From: SKLM01 sp964450435
GTDB lineage: Bacteria; Chloroflexota; Anaerolineae; B4-G1
Assembly (NCBI GenBank): GCA_964450435.1
Contig: CAYVCX010000007.1
Coordinates: forward strand, 1 to 64,000
Direction: 5' to 3'
Length of the DNA: 64,000 nt
In this document: in pieces, positions 16,772 to 24,065 of the stretch
Layout of the letters: every line of letters starts with the position of its first letter
Position numbering within the stretch: position 1 is the stretch's first letter
Notes under the pieces: generated by a model
Seen by the model: the letters and a program-made list of their open reading frames with translations, nothing else
Database searches by the model: none
Told to the model about the DNA's origin: nothing
Translations under genes and position numbers: made by a program

Positions 16772-16800
16772 AGTATACCGCGGCTCCACGGAGATGACAA
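16772..16800 (-). promoter_or_regulatory. smc promoter, near-leaderless
   Basis: TTGTCA (16795-16800), a 17-bp spacer and TATACT (16772-16777) on the minus strand, each 5/6 to consensus. Only 12 bases separate the -10 from the ATG at 16759. The mRNA leader would be about 5 nt with no room for a Shine-Dalgarno sequence. Confidence 0.7.
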
Positions 16801-16838
16801 GGATAGAATCGCCGGAGAAAGGTGAGGGAGGAGGCTAG

Positions 16839-16859
16839 AATGGAGAATGGAGAATGGAA
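16839..16859. repeat. short tandem repeat, 7-bp unit x3
   Basis: AATGGAG-AATGGAG-AATGGAA lies in the 200-base gap between rnc and smc. No function is suggested. Confidence 0.6.
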
Positions 16860-16960
16860 ACAAGAGAAGCGACAATACAAGGAACCCGGATGGTCGACGC
16901 GGGAGCAGTCAAGGGGTAAAGGGAATACAAGGCAGGCCCAGGGGAGACCATGAGCCCCGG

Positions 16961-17734
16961 TCAGCCGGTCTCGGGAGATGATGGAATCGAGGACGAGATC
17001 GATGACGGCTCGGCAGCGGCCGCGCCCCCATCCACGAGCATCCGCCAGGCCGCCTGCGCCGCGGCCTGCTCGGCAGCCTGTTTGCTGTGACCGGCCCCCT
17101 GCCCCACGGCCTTGTCATCCAGCAGAACCTCGGCGACGAATCTCTTGGCGTGGTCAGGACCCATCGCACTGACAATACGATAATGCGGCGTGATCTTCAG
17201 CTCGGCCTGACTCCACTCCTGCAAGCGGCTCTTGGCGTCCCGATCCGCGGCCTCCGCGAGTGCCTTCTCCGCCACAGGGCCGAAAAAGGGTTCGACGGCA
17301 GCCCGAGCAGCCCTGATCCCACCATCGAGGTAGATAGCGCCGATGAGGGCCTCGAAGGCATCACAGAGGTTGGCATCCCGCTCGCGCCCGCCCGCCTCCG
17401 TCTCGCCGTGGCCCAGGCGGAGCACCTCACCGATGCCTGCCTCGCGCGCAAAGTGCGCCAGCGTCTCGGTGCGGACGAGCACGGCCCGGAGCCGGGTCAT
17501 CCGCCCTTCGTCGAAGTGGGCGTAGCAGCGATGAACCCAGGCCGCGGCAATGAAATCGATCACGGCATCGCCCAGAAACTCGAGGCGCTGGTTATCACCG
17601 ATGGTGTCCTCGGGATGCTCGTTGACATAAGAAGGATGGGTGAGGGCTCGACGGAGAAGTTGCAGATCGCGGAATCGATAGCCAAGGGTCGTCTGGAGCT
17701 TCTCCAAGGGGGACGCCGGGTGCCGTTCGCTCAT
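16961..17734 (-). CDS. rnc: ribonuclease III
   Basis: RNase III cleaves double-stranded RNA in rRNA and mRNA processing. The signature NQRLEFLGDAVIDFI (about residues 48-62) and the second acidic cluster ANLCDAFEALIGAIYLDGG (about 121-139) supply the metal-binding Glu/Asp residues. A C-terminal dsRNA-binding domain follows (KSRLQEWSQAELK ... AKRFVAEVLLDDKAVGQGAG). The last 20 residues are Ser/Pro-rich and probably disordered. The start ATG overlaps the mazG-like stop by 4 bases (ATGA). Confidence 0.97.
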   Translation of the reverse strand: MSERHPASPLEKLQTTLGYRFRDLQLLRRALTHPSYVNEHPEDTIGDNQRLEFLGDAVIDFIAAAWVHRCYAHFDEGRMTRLRAVLVRTETLAHFAREAGIGEVLRLGHGETEAGGRERDANLCDAFEALIGAIYLDGGIRAARAAVEPFFGPVAEKALAEAADRDAKSRLQEWSQAELKITPHYRIVSAMGPDHAKRFVAEVLLDDKAVGQGAGHSKQAAEQAAAQAAWRMLVDGGAAAAEPSSISSSIPSSPETG

Positions 17735-18045
17735 TGGGAGCCGACCTCCCCGCGTTCGGCGAGGCGTCGTTCGTATTTCTCCAGCGCGCTGCGCAGCGCT
17801 TCATCGGTATCGAGGCCGCACACCTCGGCAAGGGCCAGCAGGCTGTACAGGGCATCGCCGTACTCCGTCAGAAGCGCGTCAGTGGGGCGAAACGGCTGCC
17901 GACCGTAGTCGGTGACCAACAGCAACTCCTTCGCCAGCTCGCCAACCTCGGAAACCAGATCCAAGACATGGGTTGGAGGATCGTGGTGCAGTTGGTGTGA
18001 ACGCATGAAGGCAGCAACCTGGTGCTGCCAATCGGGCCCGCTCAT
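17731..18045 (-). CDS. MazG-like nucleotide pyrophosphohydrolase
   Basis: A 104-residue all-alpha NTP-PPase domain. The metal-binding pattern is seen as LVSEVGELAKELLL (about 30-43) and TEYGDALYSLLALAEVCGLD (about 60-79), corresponding to ExxE and ExxD of MazG. Such single-domain proteins hydrolyse non-canonical or house-cleaning NTPs to NMPs; the exact substrate is unknown. Its ATG shares one base with the thrC-like TAA (TAATG), and its stop overlaps the rnc start, so the four-gene block is translationally linked. Confidence 0.85.
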   Translation of the reverse strand: MSGPDWQHQVAAFMRSHQLHHDPPTHVLDLVSEVGELAKELLLVTDYGRQPFRPTDALLTEYGDALYSLLALAEVCGLDTDEALRSALEKYERRLAERGEVGSQ

Positions 18046-19151
18046 TACTGTCCGGTCACCTTCGGCGGGCTCTTAAGGCCACTGCCGGTGAGCACGACAA
18101 CAGGGGACCCTGCCAGCGAATCACCCAGACACTCCAGCGCCGCGACAGGCAGAGCCGACGTCGGCTCGACATAAAGGCCCTGTTGCGCGAGGCGCCGCTG
18201 AGCGGACAGGATTTCCTGGTCAGAGAGGGCGACGATGGCGCCGCCACTCTGGCGCACGGCGTCCAAGACCTGCCGTCCCCAGGGAGGCGCCGCGATGCGG
18301 ACGCCTCCGGCAACGGTGTCACCCTCCGAGACAGGCTCGACCTCGCTGGCACCCCTCTCCCAGGCGCGAGCGAGGGGAGCGCACGCGGCGGACTGGACGC
18401 CAAAGAGGGGCGGCATCTGGTCAATGACGCGCGCCGCGAGCAGCTCCTGGAATCCGATATGGAGGCCGAGAAGCAAACCGCCGTGGCCGAGGGGCAGGAC
18501 AACACTCTGGGGCGCGCACCATCCGCACTGCTCCCAAAGCTCGAAGGCGACGGTCTTCATCCCGTGGGCGTAGAGGGGGCTGCAGGCGTGGGTGGCATAG
18601 ACAGCTCCATGTTCGACAGCCTTCAGCACGGCACAGGAGGCCTCGGTCCGAGGGCCGGGCACGGCGACGACCTCAGCGCCGTAGACGGCGATCTGCCCCT
18701 GCTTGGCCGGCGAGGCGTGGGCCGGGACAAAGACCCTGGCGGCGAGGCCGCCGCGGGCTGCGTATGCGGCCAGGGCGGCCCCGGCGTTGCCCGATGAATC
18801 CTCCACGACATCGCGTACGCCAGCCTCCTTCAGGGCCGTGACGAGCAGCGCGGCGCCGCGGTCCTTGAACGAGCCGGTGGGATTAAGAGATTCAACCTTG
18901 AAGCGAACCGGTCGGCCGCGCCACTCAGCATCGACCAGGGGGGTCCACCCCTCGCCGAGCGTCACGGGTGGGGCGCACCGGGGCAGAGGCAGGGCCTCCC
19001 GGTAGCGCCAGAGCGTGTACCGGTCCTCGTCCACTCGCACCGGGTCGAAGGAAGGGCCGCCGACGATGTCGAGCACGCCACCGCAACGACAGCGCCACCG
19101 CGTGGGATCGAACGGCCAGTCTCTCTGGCAGCGCGAGCAGTGTAGCTTCAC
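18045..19151 (-). CDS. thrC: threonine synthase-like PLP-dependent enzyme
   Basis: A fold-type II PLP enzyme of 368 residues. The PLP lysine is in LNPTGSFKDRGAALLV (about 90-105), the phosphate-binding loop is SSGNAGAALAAYAARGG, and the C-terminal end VVVLTGSGLK matches threonine synthases. An N-terminal rubredoxin-like Zn ribbon (CSRCQRDW...CRCGG) is common in archaeal/Chloroflexota-type ThrC. It would convert O-phosphohomoserine to threonine. No other threonine-pathway gene is adjacent, so a related PLP lyase activity is not excluded. Its start overlaps the GT2 stop by ATGA. Confidence 0.82.
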   Translation of the reverse strand: MKLHCSRCQRDWPFDPTRWRCRCGGVLDIVGGPSFDPVRVDEDRYTLWRYREALPLPRCAPPVTLGEGWTPLVDAEWRGRPVRFKVESLNPTGSFKDRGAALLVTALKEAGVRDVVEDSSGNAGAALAAYAARGGLAARVFVPAHASPAKQGQIAVYGAEVVAVPGPRTEASCAVLKAVEHGAVYATHACSPLYAHGMKTVAFELWEQCGWCAPQSVVLPLGHGGLLLGLHIGFQELLAARVIDQMPPLFGVQSAACAPLARAWERGASEVEPVSEGDTVAGGVRIAAPPWGRQVLDAVRQSGGAIVALSDQEILSAQRRLAQQGLYVEPTSALPVAALECLGDSLAGSPVVVLTGSGLKSPPKVTGQ

Positions 19152-19867
19152 CGAGATTCCTCGCGGAGCTCGCGGCTGAGCCGCAGGCGGAAGGCAACGA
19201 GGTCCTGAAATGCCCTGGCGATGACGGCCAGGTTGGCCCCGGTGGCCGCGCCAGCCTCGCGGGGGAGGTGGGTCAGGGGTGCCTCAGCGATCCGGAAGCC
19301 GCGAGCTTTTGCCCCGGCCAGGAACTCAGTGTCCATCATGGCGCCGTCGGAGACGATGTTGACGTGCTCCAGGATCTCGCGTCGGAAGAGCTTGAACCCG
19401 CAGTCGATGTCGCGGCACAAGGAGCCGAACAGAATCCGCACCACTGTGTTCCATCCGAAGGCGTTGAGCTTGCGGATGAAGTTATCCTGGCGAGCGAAGC
19501 GATAGCCGGAAACGATGTCCGCGTCTTCCTCATCGAGAGCTTCCAGCAGACGCTCAACCTCCCCGAAGTCGAACTGGGCATCGGCAGGATAGAAGGCGAT
19601 GAGATCCTTGGTGGCAGCCTCGAAGCCGGCCTTGAGCGCACCCCCGTAGCCTCGGTTGGGGTAGTGCTCTACCAGGCGAAAATGGGGGATCTGGTCCTGA
19701 AGCTGGCGACCGATCTCACCGGTGCGATCGGCGCTGCCATCATTGACCAAGATGATCTCATACTCTCGGTCCAACGTCTGGGCGACGTCCGACACGTGCT
19801 CCACTGCAGCCTCAACGTTCTCCTCTTCATTGTAGGCCGGCAGAACGATGGAAAGACCCGACATCAT
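19148..19867 (-). CDS. GT2 family glycosyltransferase (DPM1/polyprenyl-phosphate type)
   Basis: A 239-residue GT-A enzyme with SIVLPAYNEEENVEAAVEHV at the N-terminus, the nucleotide-sugar VNDGSADRTGE, and an acidic metal motif at YPADAQFDFGEVERL. CGFKLFRR and a non-membrane C-terminus resemble dolichol-/polyprenyl-phosphate sugar transferases. The acceptor is unknown. It heads the overlapping block GT2 - thrC-like - mazG-like - rnc. The start MMSGLS is preceded by GGTAGGAGGAG. The DXD is replaced by D-A-Q, as in several DPM1-like proteins. Confidence 0.85.
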   Translation of the reverse strand: MMSGLSIVLPAYNEEENVEAAVEHVSDVAQTLDREYEIILVNDGSADRTGEIGRQLQDQIPHFRLVEHYPNRGYGGALKAGFEAATKDLIAFYPADAQFDFGEVERLLEALDEEDADIVSGYRFARQDNFIRKLNAFGWNTVVRILFGSLCRDIDCGFKLFRREILEHVNIVSDGAMMDTEFLAGAKARGFRIAEAPLTHLPREAGAATGANLAVIARAFQDLVAFRLRLSRELREESR

Positions 19868-20643
19868 CTCCTCCTACCATTACACGTCCACGGGAATACG
19901 TATGGTACATCGATGTCCCGGGATGGGCAACTAAAGCACAGGATCTTGTCGTTCAGGGCACGCGGGCGTCAAGAGCGATGCGGGCCACCGCACAAGATGG
20001 TTTGTTTCCCGGCACTTTTTTGTACGGAACAAACCTATGTCCCGAGGTTGGATCGCGACATCCAGTAGACCACCGGCGGTAGGCATCGTGCCCAGAGACA
20101 GCCACCGGCAGCTCCCAGAGGGCAGCTTCGCATCCAGCGAGGGCTCGCATATGCTGACCATCGTGATGGCGTCGTCGAAAGCTGCGTACTAGCTGTTAAC
20201 GTACGCCGTTCGGGGATCGCGCGTGACAGCGACCGTGCAGGGGGGCGAATCTGCAATCCGGCTCGCTGTGTGACCCCCCAGATCATCGGGCTGAATCACA
20301 AGGCGAACCGGGCGAGCAAGCAATGATGAGACCTCTCCCGGCGCTGGTGCTGGAGGGAGCACAGCATCATCTGACGGACCCATGGCGATCCTCGCCTGGC
20401 GCGGGTCCCACGGCAGTGACGGGCGTCGGAGGGATCGGGGCATTGAGGTCATCCTGGGCCGGGATGGCCTTCGGCCAGTTGGTGTTCGCGACTGGCGACG
20501 ACACGAGTATACCACATAGCGCGCCGAGTATCAATGAGGTAGATTTGGGATATCCTTTGGGAAATGCGGATGAAATTTGGGATATGGACGGAGAAGGGGT
20601 TCGGTACTGTTGCGGGTCGGGCAGGAAGGAAGGCACCCAGCAG
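19868..20643. other. 776-base non-coding region between uvrB and GT2
   Basis: I find no ORF with family similarity, a good RBS and codon bias here; the ORFs of 70-110 codons look random. The region contains a strong minus-strand promoter (20506-20534) pointing at the GT2 block, about 640 bases from its start, and a weaker TTGCCC-17-TACCAT pair close to the GT2 start (about 19906-19934). Confidence 0.5.
20506..20534 (-). promoter_or_regulatory. strong minus-strand promoter with no obvious gene behind it
   Basis: TTGATA (20529-20534), a 17-bp spacer and TATACT (20506-20511); both boxes are 5/6. Transcription would run into the 640-base non-coding stretch and then the GT2-rnc block. Confidence 0.6.
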
Positions 20644-22686
20644 CTATTCGCGGATGCCCAGGCGGGCCCGCCGCCGCTCGCGCTCCCAGGCCGGGACATC
20701 GTGCGCCTGCTTGTCCTTGAGCACCTGGCGCAGCTCGAAGACTCGGTCTCGCAGAAGCGCGGCCTTCTCGAACTCCAGCCTTTCTGCAGCGGCCTCCATC
20801 TGCTTTCTCAGCTCCCGAATCATACGCGCCAGTTCGTCCTCGGGCAACTGGGCGAGACTGAGATCGGCCCCCTCCTCCGGGGCGGCCTCGCGTCGGACGC
20901 GGTCGGTGAGATCGCGCACGGCCTTGACGATGGAGGTAGGCTCAATCCCGTGCTGCCGGTTGTAGGCGATCTGCACCTCGCGACGACGGTCGGTCTCCTC
21001 GATGGCGCGACGCATGGACTCGGTGATCTCGTCGGCGTAGAGGACGGCGGTGCCGTTCACGTGACGCGCCGCGCGCCCCATGGTCTGGATGAGGGCGGTG
21101 TCCGAGCGGAGGAAGCCCTCCTTGTCCGCATCGAGGATGGCGACCAGACTGACCTCGGGAAGATCGAGGCCCTCGCGGAGGAGGTTGACGCCCACCACCA
21201 CGTCGTAGGCTCCCAACCGCAGATCGCGCAGGATCTCCACGCGCTCGATGGTCTGAATCTCGCTGTGGAGATAATGGACGTTGACGTCAAGCTCCCGCAG
21301 GTAGTCGGACAGGTCCTCGGCCATGCGCTTGGTGAGGGTGGTGACCAGGACGCGCTCGCCGCGCTCGAGGCGCCGGTTGATACGCCCCACGAGATCGTCG
21401 ACCTGACCCTGTGCCGGCTTGACGACGATCTGGGGGTCGACGACGCCGGTGGGACGGATGATCTGCTCAACGACCTGTGCGCTCTTCTGGAGCTCGTAGG
21501 GCCCGGGGGTGGCGGAGGTATAGATAGCCTGGTTGATGCGAGCCTCAAACTCGTCGAACTCGAGCGGGCGGTTATCGAGGGCCGAGGGGAGGCGGAAGCC
21601 AAAGTCGACCAGGGTTTGCTTGCGGCTGCGATCGCCGTGGTACATGCCGCGAACCTGCGGGATGGTCATGTGCGACTCATCCACGACTAGGAGGTAATCA
21701 GCGGGGAAATAGTCCATGAGGGTCCAGGGCGGTGACCCCGGCGGACGCTGCTGCAAGTGACGAGAGTAGTTCTCGATGCCAGAGCAGTAGCCGATCTCAC
21801 GGATCATCTCCAGGTCGTAGCGGGTGCGCTGCTCCAGACGTTGAGCCTCCAGGAGCTTGCCCCGGGCCTTCAGCTCGGTCAGGCGATCCTGGAGCTCAGC
21901 TTCGATGTCCGCCAGAGCCTTTTCACGCTTATCCTCCGGGGTGATGAAGTGCTTGGCCGGGAAGATGTCCAGCTCCTGCAAATCGGCGAGCACCTCGCCG
22001 GTGAGGGGATCGACCTCGGTGATGCGCTCGATCTCGTCGCCCCAGAAACTGATGCGGTAGGCGGTGTCCCCGTAGGCAGGCATGATCTCCAGGGTATCCC
22101 CGCGCACGCGGAAGTTACCTCGCGCCAGGGAGACATCGTTGCGCTCGTAATAGATGCTGACGAGGTGGCGGAGGAGCGTGTCGCGGCGATGACGCTGCCC
22201 GCGCTCCAGCTCGAGGACGACGCGGCCCCACTCCTGCGGATCTCCGATGGCGTAGATGCAGGAGACGGAGGCGACTATGATCACATCGCGGCGGGAGAAG
22301 AGAGCGGTGGTGGCAGCCAGGCGCAGCTTGTCGATCTCCTCATTGATGTCAGCATCTTTCTCGATATAGAGGTCGTGCTTGGGGACGTAGGCCTCGGGTT
22401 GATAGTAATCGTAGTAGGAGACAAAGTACTCGACCGCGTTGTGAGGAAAGAACTCCCGGAACTCAGAGTAGAGCTGAGCAGCCAACGTCTTGTTGTGGGC
22501 GATAACGAGGGTGGGCTTCTGCACCCGCTCGATGACGTGCGAGACGACGAAGGTCTTGCCCGTGCCGGTCGCTCCGAGGAGCGTCTGGTGCGGGTGTCCC
22601 TCGCGCAGGCCGCGAACCAAGGAGTCGATGGCCTGGGGCTGGTCGGTGGTCGGTTGGAACTCAGAGACTAGCTTGAACTTCGGCAT
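20644..22686 (-). CDS. uvrB: excinuclease ABC subunit B
   Basis: UvrB is the damage-verifying helicase-like subunit of nucleotide excision repair. The 680 residues show Walker A LLGATGTGKTFV, the damage-inserted beta-hairpin YYDYYQPEAYVP, SVSCIYAIGDP, and the DEAD-like VVDESHMTIPQVRGMYHGDR. Helicase motif V/VI is seen in GVNLLREGLDLPEVSLV and QTMGRAARHVNG. The C-terminal UVR motif (MEAAAERLEFEKAALLRD) that binds UvrC is also present. Fully intact. No strong Shine-Dalgarno sequence precedes the ATG, and a structured leader lies upstream. uvrA and uvrC are not in the window. Confidence 0.98.
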   Translation of the reverse strand: MPKFKLVSEFQPTTDQPQAIDSLVRGLREGHPHQTLLGATGTGKTFVVSHVIERVQKPTLVIAHNKTLAAQLYSEFREFFPHNAVEYFVSYYDYYQPEAYVPKHDLYIEKDADINEEIDKLRLAATTALFSRRDVIIVASVSCIYAIGDPQEWGRVVLELERGQRHRRDTLLRHLVSIYYERNDVSLARGNFRVRGDTLEIMPAYGDTAYRISFWGDEIERITEVDPLTGEVLADLQELDIFPAKHFITPEDKREKALADIEAELQDRLTELKARGKLLEAQRLEQRTRYDLEMIREIGYCSGIENYSRHLQQRPPGSPPWTLMDYFPADYLLVVDESHMTIPQVRGMYHGDRSRKQTLVDFGFRLPSALDNRPLEFDEFEARINQAIYTSATPGPYELQKSAQVVEQIIRPTGVVDPQIVVKPAQGQVDDLVGRINRRLERGERVLVTTLTKRMAEDLSDYLRELDVNVHYLHSEIQTIERVEILRDLRLGAYDVVVGVNLLREGLDLPEVSLVAILDADKEGFLRSDTALIQTMGRAARHVNGTAVLYADEITESMRRAIEETDRRREVQIAYNRQHGIEPTSIVKAVRDLTDRVRREAAPEEGADLSLAQLPEDELARMIRELRKQMEAAAERLEFEKAALLRDRVFELRQVLKDKQAHDVPAWERERRRARLGIRE

Positions 22687-23244
22687 GGTCGTGGGTCGGT
22701 TCGGACTCGTGGATGCTCAGGAGCGGCCTCGCGGCTCGTGGATCCTGGATCTTACCATCCACACATCTCTGGAAAGCTGTTTGAGAGCGACCGGTGGGAG
22801 AGAAAGCTGGATGCTTCACCCAATAGACCAGATAGGTTCACAGGTCCGCTCGCCGCCCCGCTTACGGCAGTAGCGGGGTGCCACCCGGTGTACACGTGAG
22901 TACACTCGGTTGCCGCGTTAGAACGTCAGTTCGGAAGAATTATAGCGGGAAGCAGCCCGATGCGCCAGGTGGGTGGGCAGTAACCCTCGGCTGATGAGTA
23001 GCGGCCTGAACGCTCTGGGATCCTTGTGCAAGGTCGCGGGCCGGTCCCGCGTCAGGCGACAATCGGCTCCCGGGCTGAGTGCAGCAGGTTCGATCCGTGG
23101 CCTCAATCTGACCGTGCAGAGCCAGGCCGACGAGGGAGGCGTGCCAAGCCGGCACCGCAGAAGCATCGGGACACGAGAAGGAGATGGCCGACGGTCGCGC
23201 ACAGCGGGTCACGGCGTCGGCCCTCACCTGGTACTATCTTCTCA
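22687..23244. other. intergenic region holding a structured uvrB leader
   Basis: No convincing ORF. On the minus strand a perfect TATAAT (22939-22944) without a clear -35 would give uvrB a 245-nt leader. It would contain three adjacent stems: CCGGTGTAC/GTACAC(T)CGG, GGGTG-c-CACCC and CCCCGC...GCGGGG (all within 22856-22910). On the plus strand only the promoter of the next gene is seen. Confidence 0.5.
22856..22910 (-). promoter_or_regulatory. cluster of inverted repeats in the uvrB leader
   Basis: CCCCGC (22856-22861) pairs with GCGGGG (22873-22878), and an inner TAC/GTA adds to this stem. GGGTGCCACCC is a palindrome beginning inside it. A GTGTAC...GTACAC stem follows immediately. Together they could form a compact RNA fold or protein sites. 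No known riboswitch class fits. Confidence 0.35.
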
Positions 23245-23273
23245 TTGACCCCCATTCTCCAAAATCTTATAAT
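23245..23273 (+). promoter_or_regulatory. promoter of the HTH-histidine kinase pair
   Basis: TTGACC (23245-23250), a 17-bp spacer and TATAAT (23268-23273). The leader is about 70 nt to the ATG at 23349, with AAGGCGAG as the ribosome binding site. Confidence 0.7.
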
Positions 23274-23348
23274 ACTCAAAATTCTCGGAGATCATCCAAC
23301 CTCGCGACCTGTGCAGCTGCTGGAGGGTTGAACTTCCAAGGCGAGTAT

Positions 23349-24065
23349 ATGCCCAACGACAGACCACTGACCACCGGACAAGCCGCCGAGTACTGCCACG
23401 TCTCGCAGGCGACTGTCATCAACTGGATCAAGAACGGCACGCTTCACGCGTACACCACCCCCGGAGGGCATCACCGGATCCCGCAGTCGGACCTAGTGAC
23501 GTTCCTCGAAGCCCACGATATGCCGATCGCCCCCGCGTTGAAGGAGCGGAACGCGCCGAGGCTGCTACTGGTCAGCGACAGGCCCCAGATGAAATCCCTC
23601 GGGCAGGCCCTGGCAGAAAGCAACGAGTTGGAGGTTTCGGTGGTGGGGAGCGACTACGAAGCGAGCGCCGAAGCGGTCCGTTTCGCGCCGGACGTAGTGA
23701 TCATCGATGGAGCAACTTCCTCAGACCCGGCGGGACTGGGCCGATGGATTCAGGAGTCATTCGGGGACGCGAGCCTCCTCGTGTATGACAGCCCCGACGG
23801 AGAGAAGGGTGGCACCGTCACTATGACACCTGAGGACCTGGCGAGTCTGGAGGCGCGGCTGAAGGCACTGCTGGAGTCGGCGGGGACACGACCCGGATCG
23901 CGGTTAGAAGGCAGGGGATACGGCTCCGAAACCAGCCGGAGCAGGGTCCAGGGCAGAGCAGCCGGCGCAGTCGGATCGCGGGACCGAGTGGAGACAGAGC
24001 GAGGGAGCGGGGAACGCCCACGGGGCGGTCGCACCAGGGCGGCCCGGGGGAGGGGCGAGAGATGA
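23349..24065 (+). CDS. MerR/excisionase-type HTH protein with a degenerate receiver domain
   Basis: Residues 6-55 are a DNA-binding fold of the excisionase/BldC kind: LTTGQAAEYCHVSQATVINW, then the wing GGHHRIPQSDLVTFLE. Residues about 72-180 look like a CheY receiver, with the strand LLLVSDRP and a possible phospho-Asp120 in VVIIDGAT. However, the acidic pair is reduced to one Asp and the conserved Lys is missing (TVTMTPEDL), so phosphorylation in the normal way is doubtful. The last 55 residues are Arg/Gly-rich and disordered. ATG 23349 is chosen over upstream in-frame codons because it follows the promoter and begins the fold. Its stop overlaps the kinase start (ATGA), so they probably work as a pair. 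Confidence 0.85.
   Translation: MPNDRPLTTGQAAEYCHVSQATVINWIKNGTLHAYTTPGGHHRIPQSDLVTFLEAHDMPIAPALKERNAPRLLLVSDRPQMKSLGQALAESNELEVSVVGSDYEASAEAVRFAPDVVIIDGATSSDPAGLGRWIQESFGDASLLVYDSPDGEKGGTVTMTPEDLASLEARLKALLESAGTRPGSRLEGRGYGSETSRSRVQGRAAGAVGSRDRVETERGSGERPRGGRTRAARGRGER

Noticed and set aside
15155..16825. 556-codon plus-strand ORF antisense to smc
   Set aside because: It mirrors the smc coiled-coil codons; no family similarity or ribosome binding site. High-GC shadow frame.
19931..20161. 76-codon minus-strand ORF between uvrB and GT2
   Set aside because: No ribosome binding site, no family, and random composition.
22860..22895. T-box-like motif (GGGTGGCACC) on the minus strand ahead of uvrB
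   Set aside because: The word matches the T-box core at most positions, but the leader is too short for a specifier stem, uvrB is not a T-box target, and one such match is expected by chance in a window of this size.
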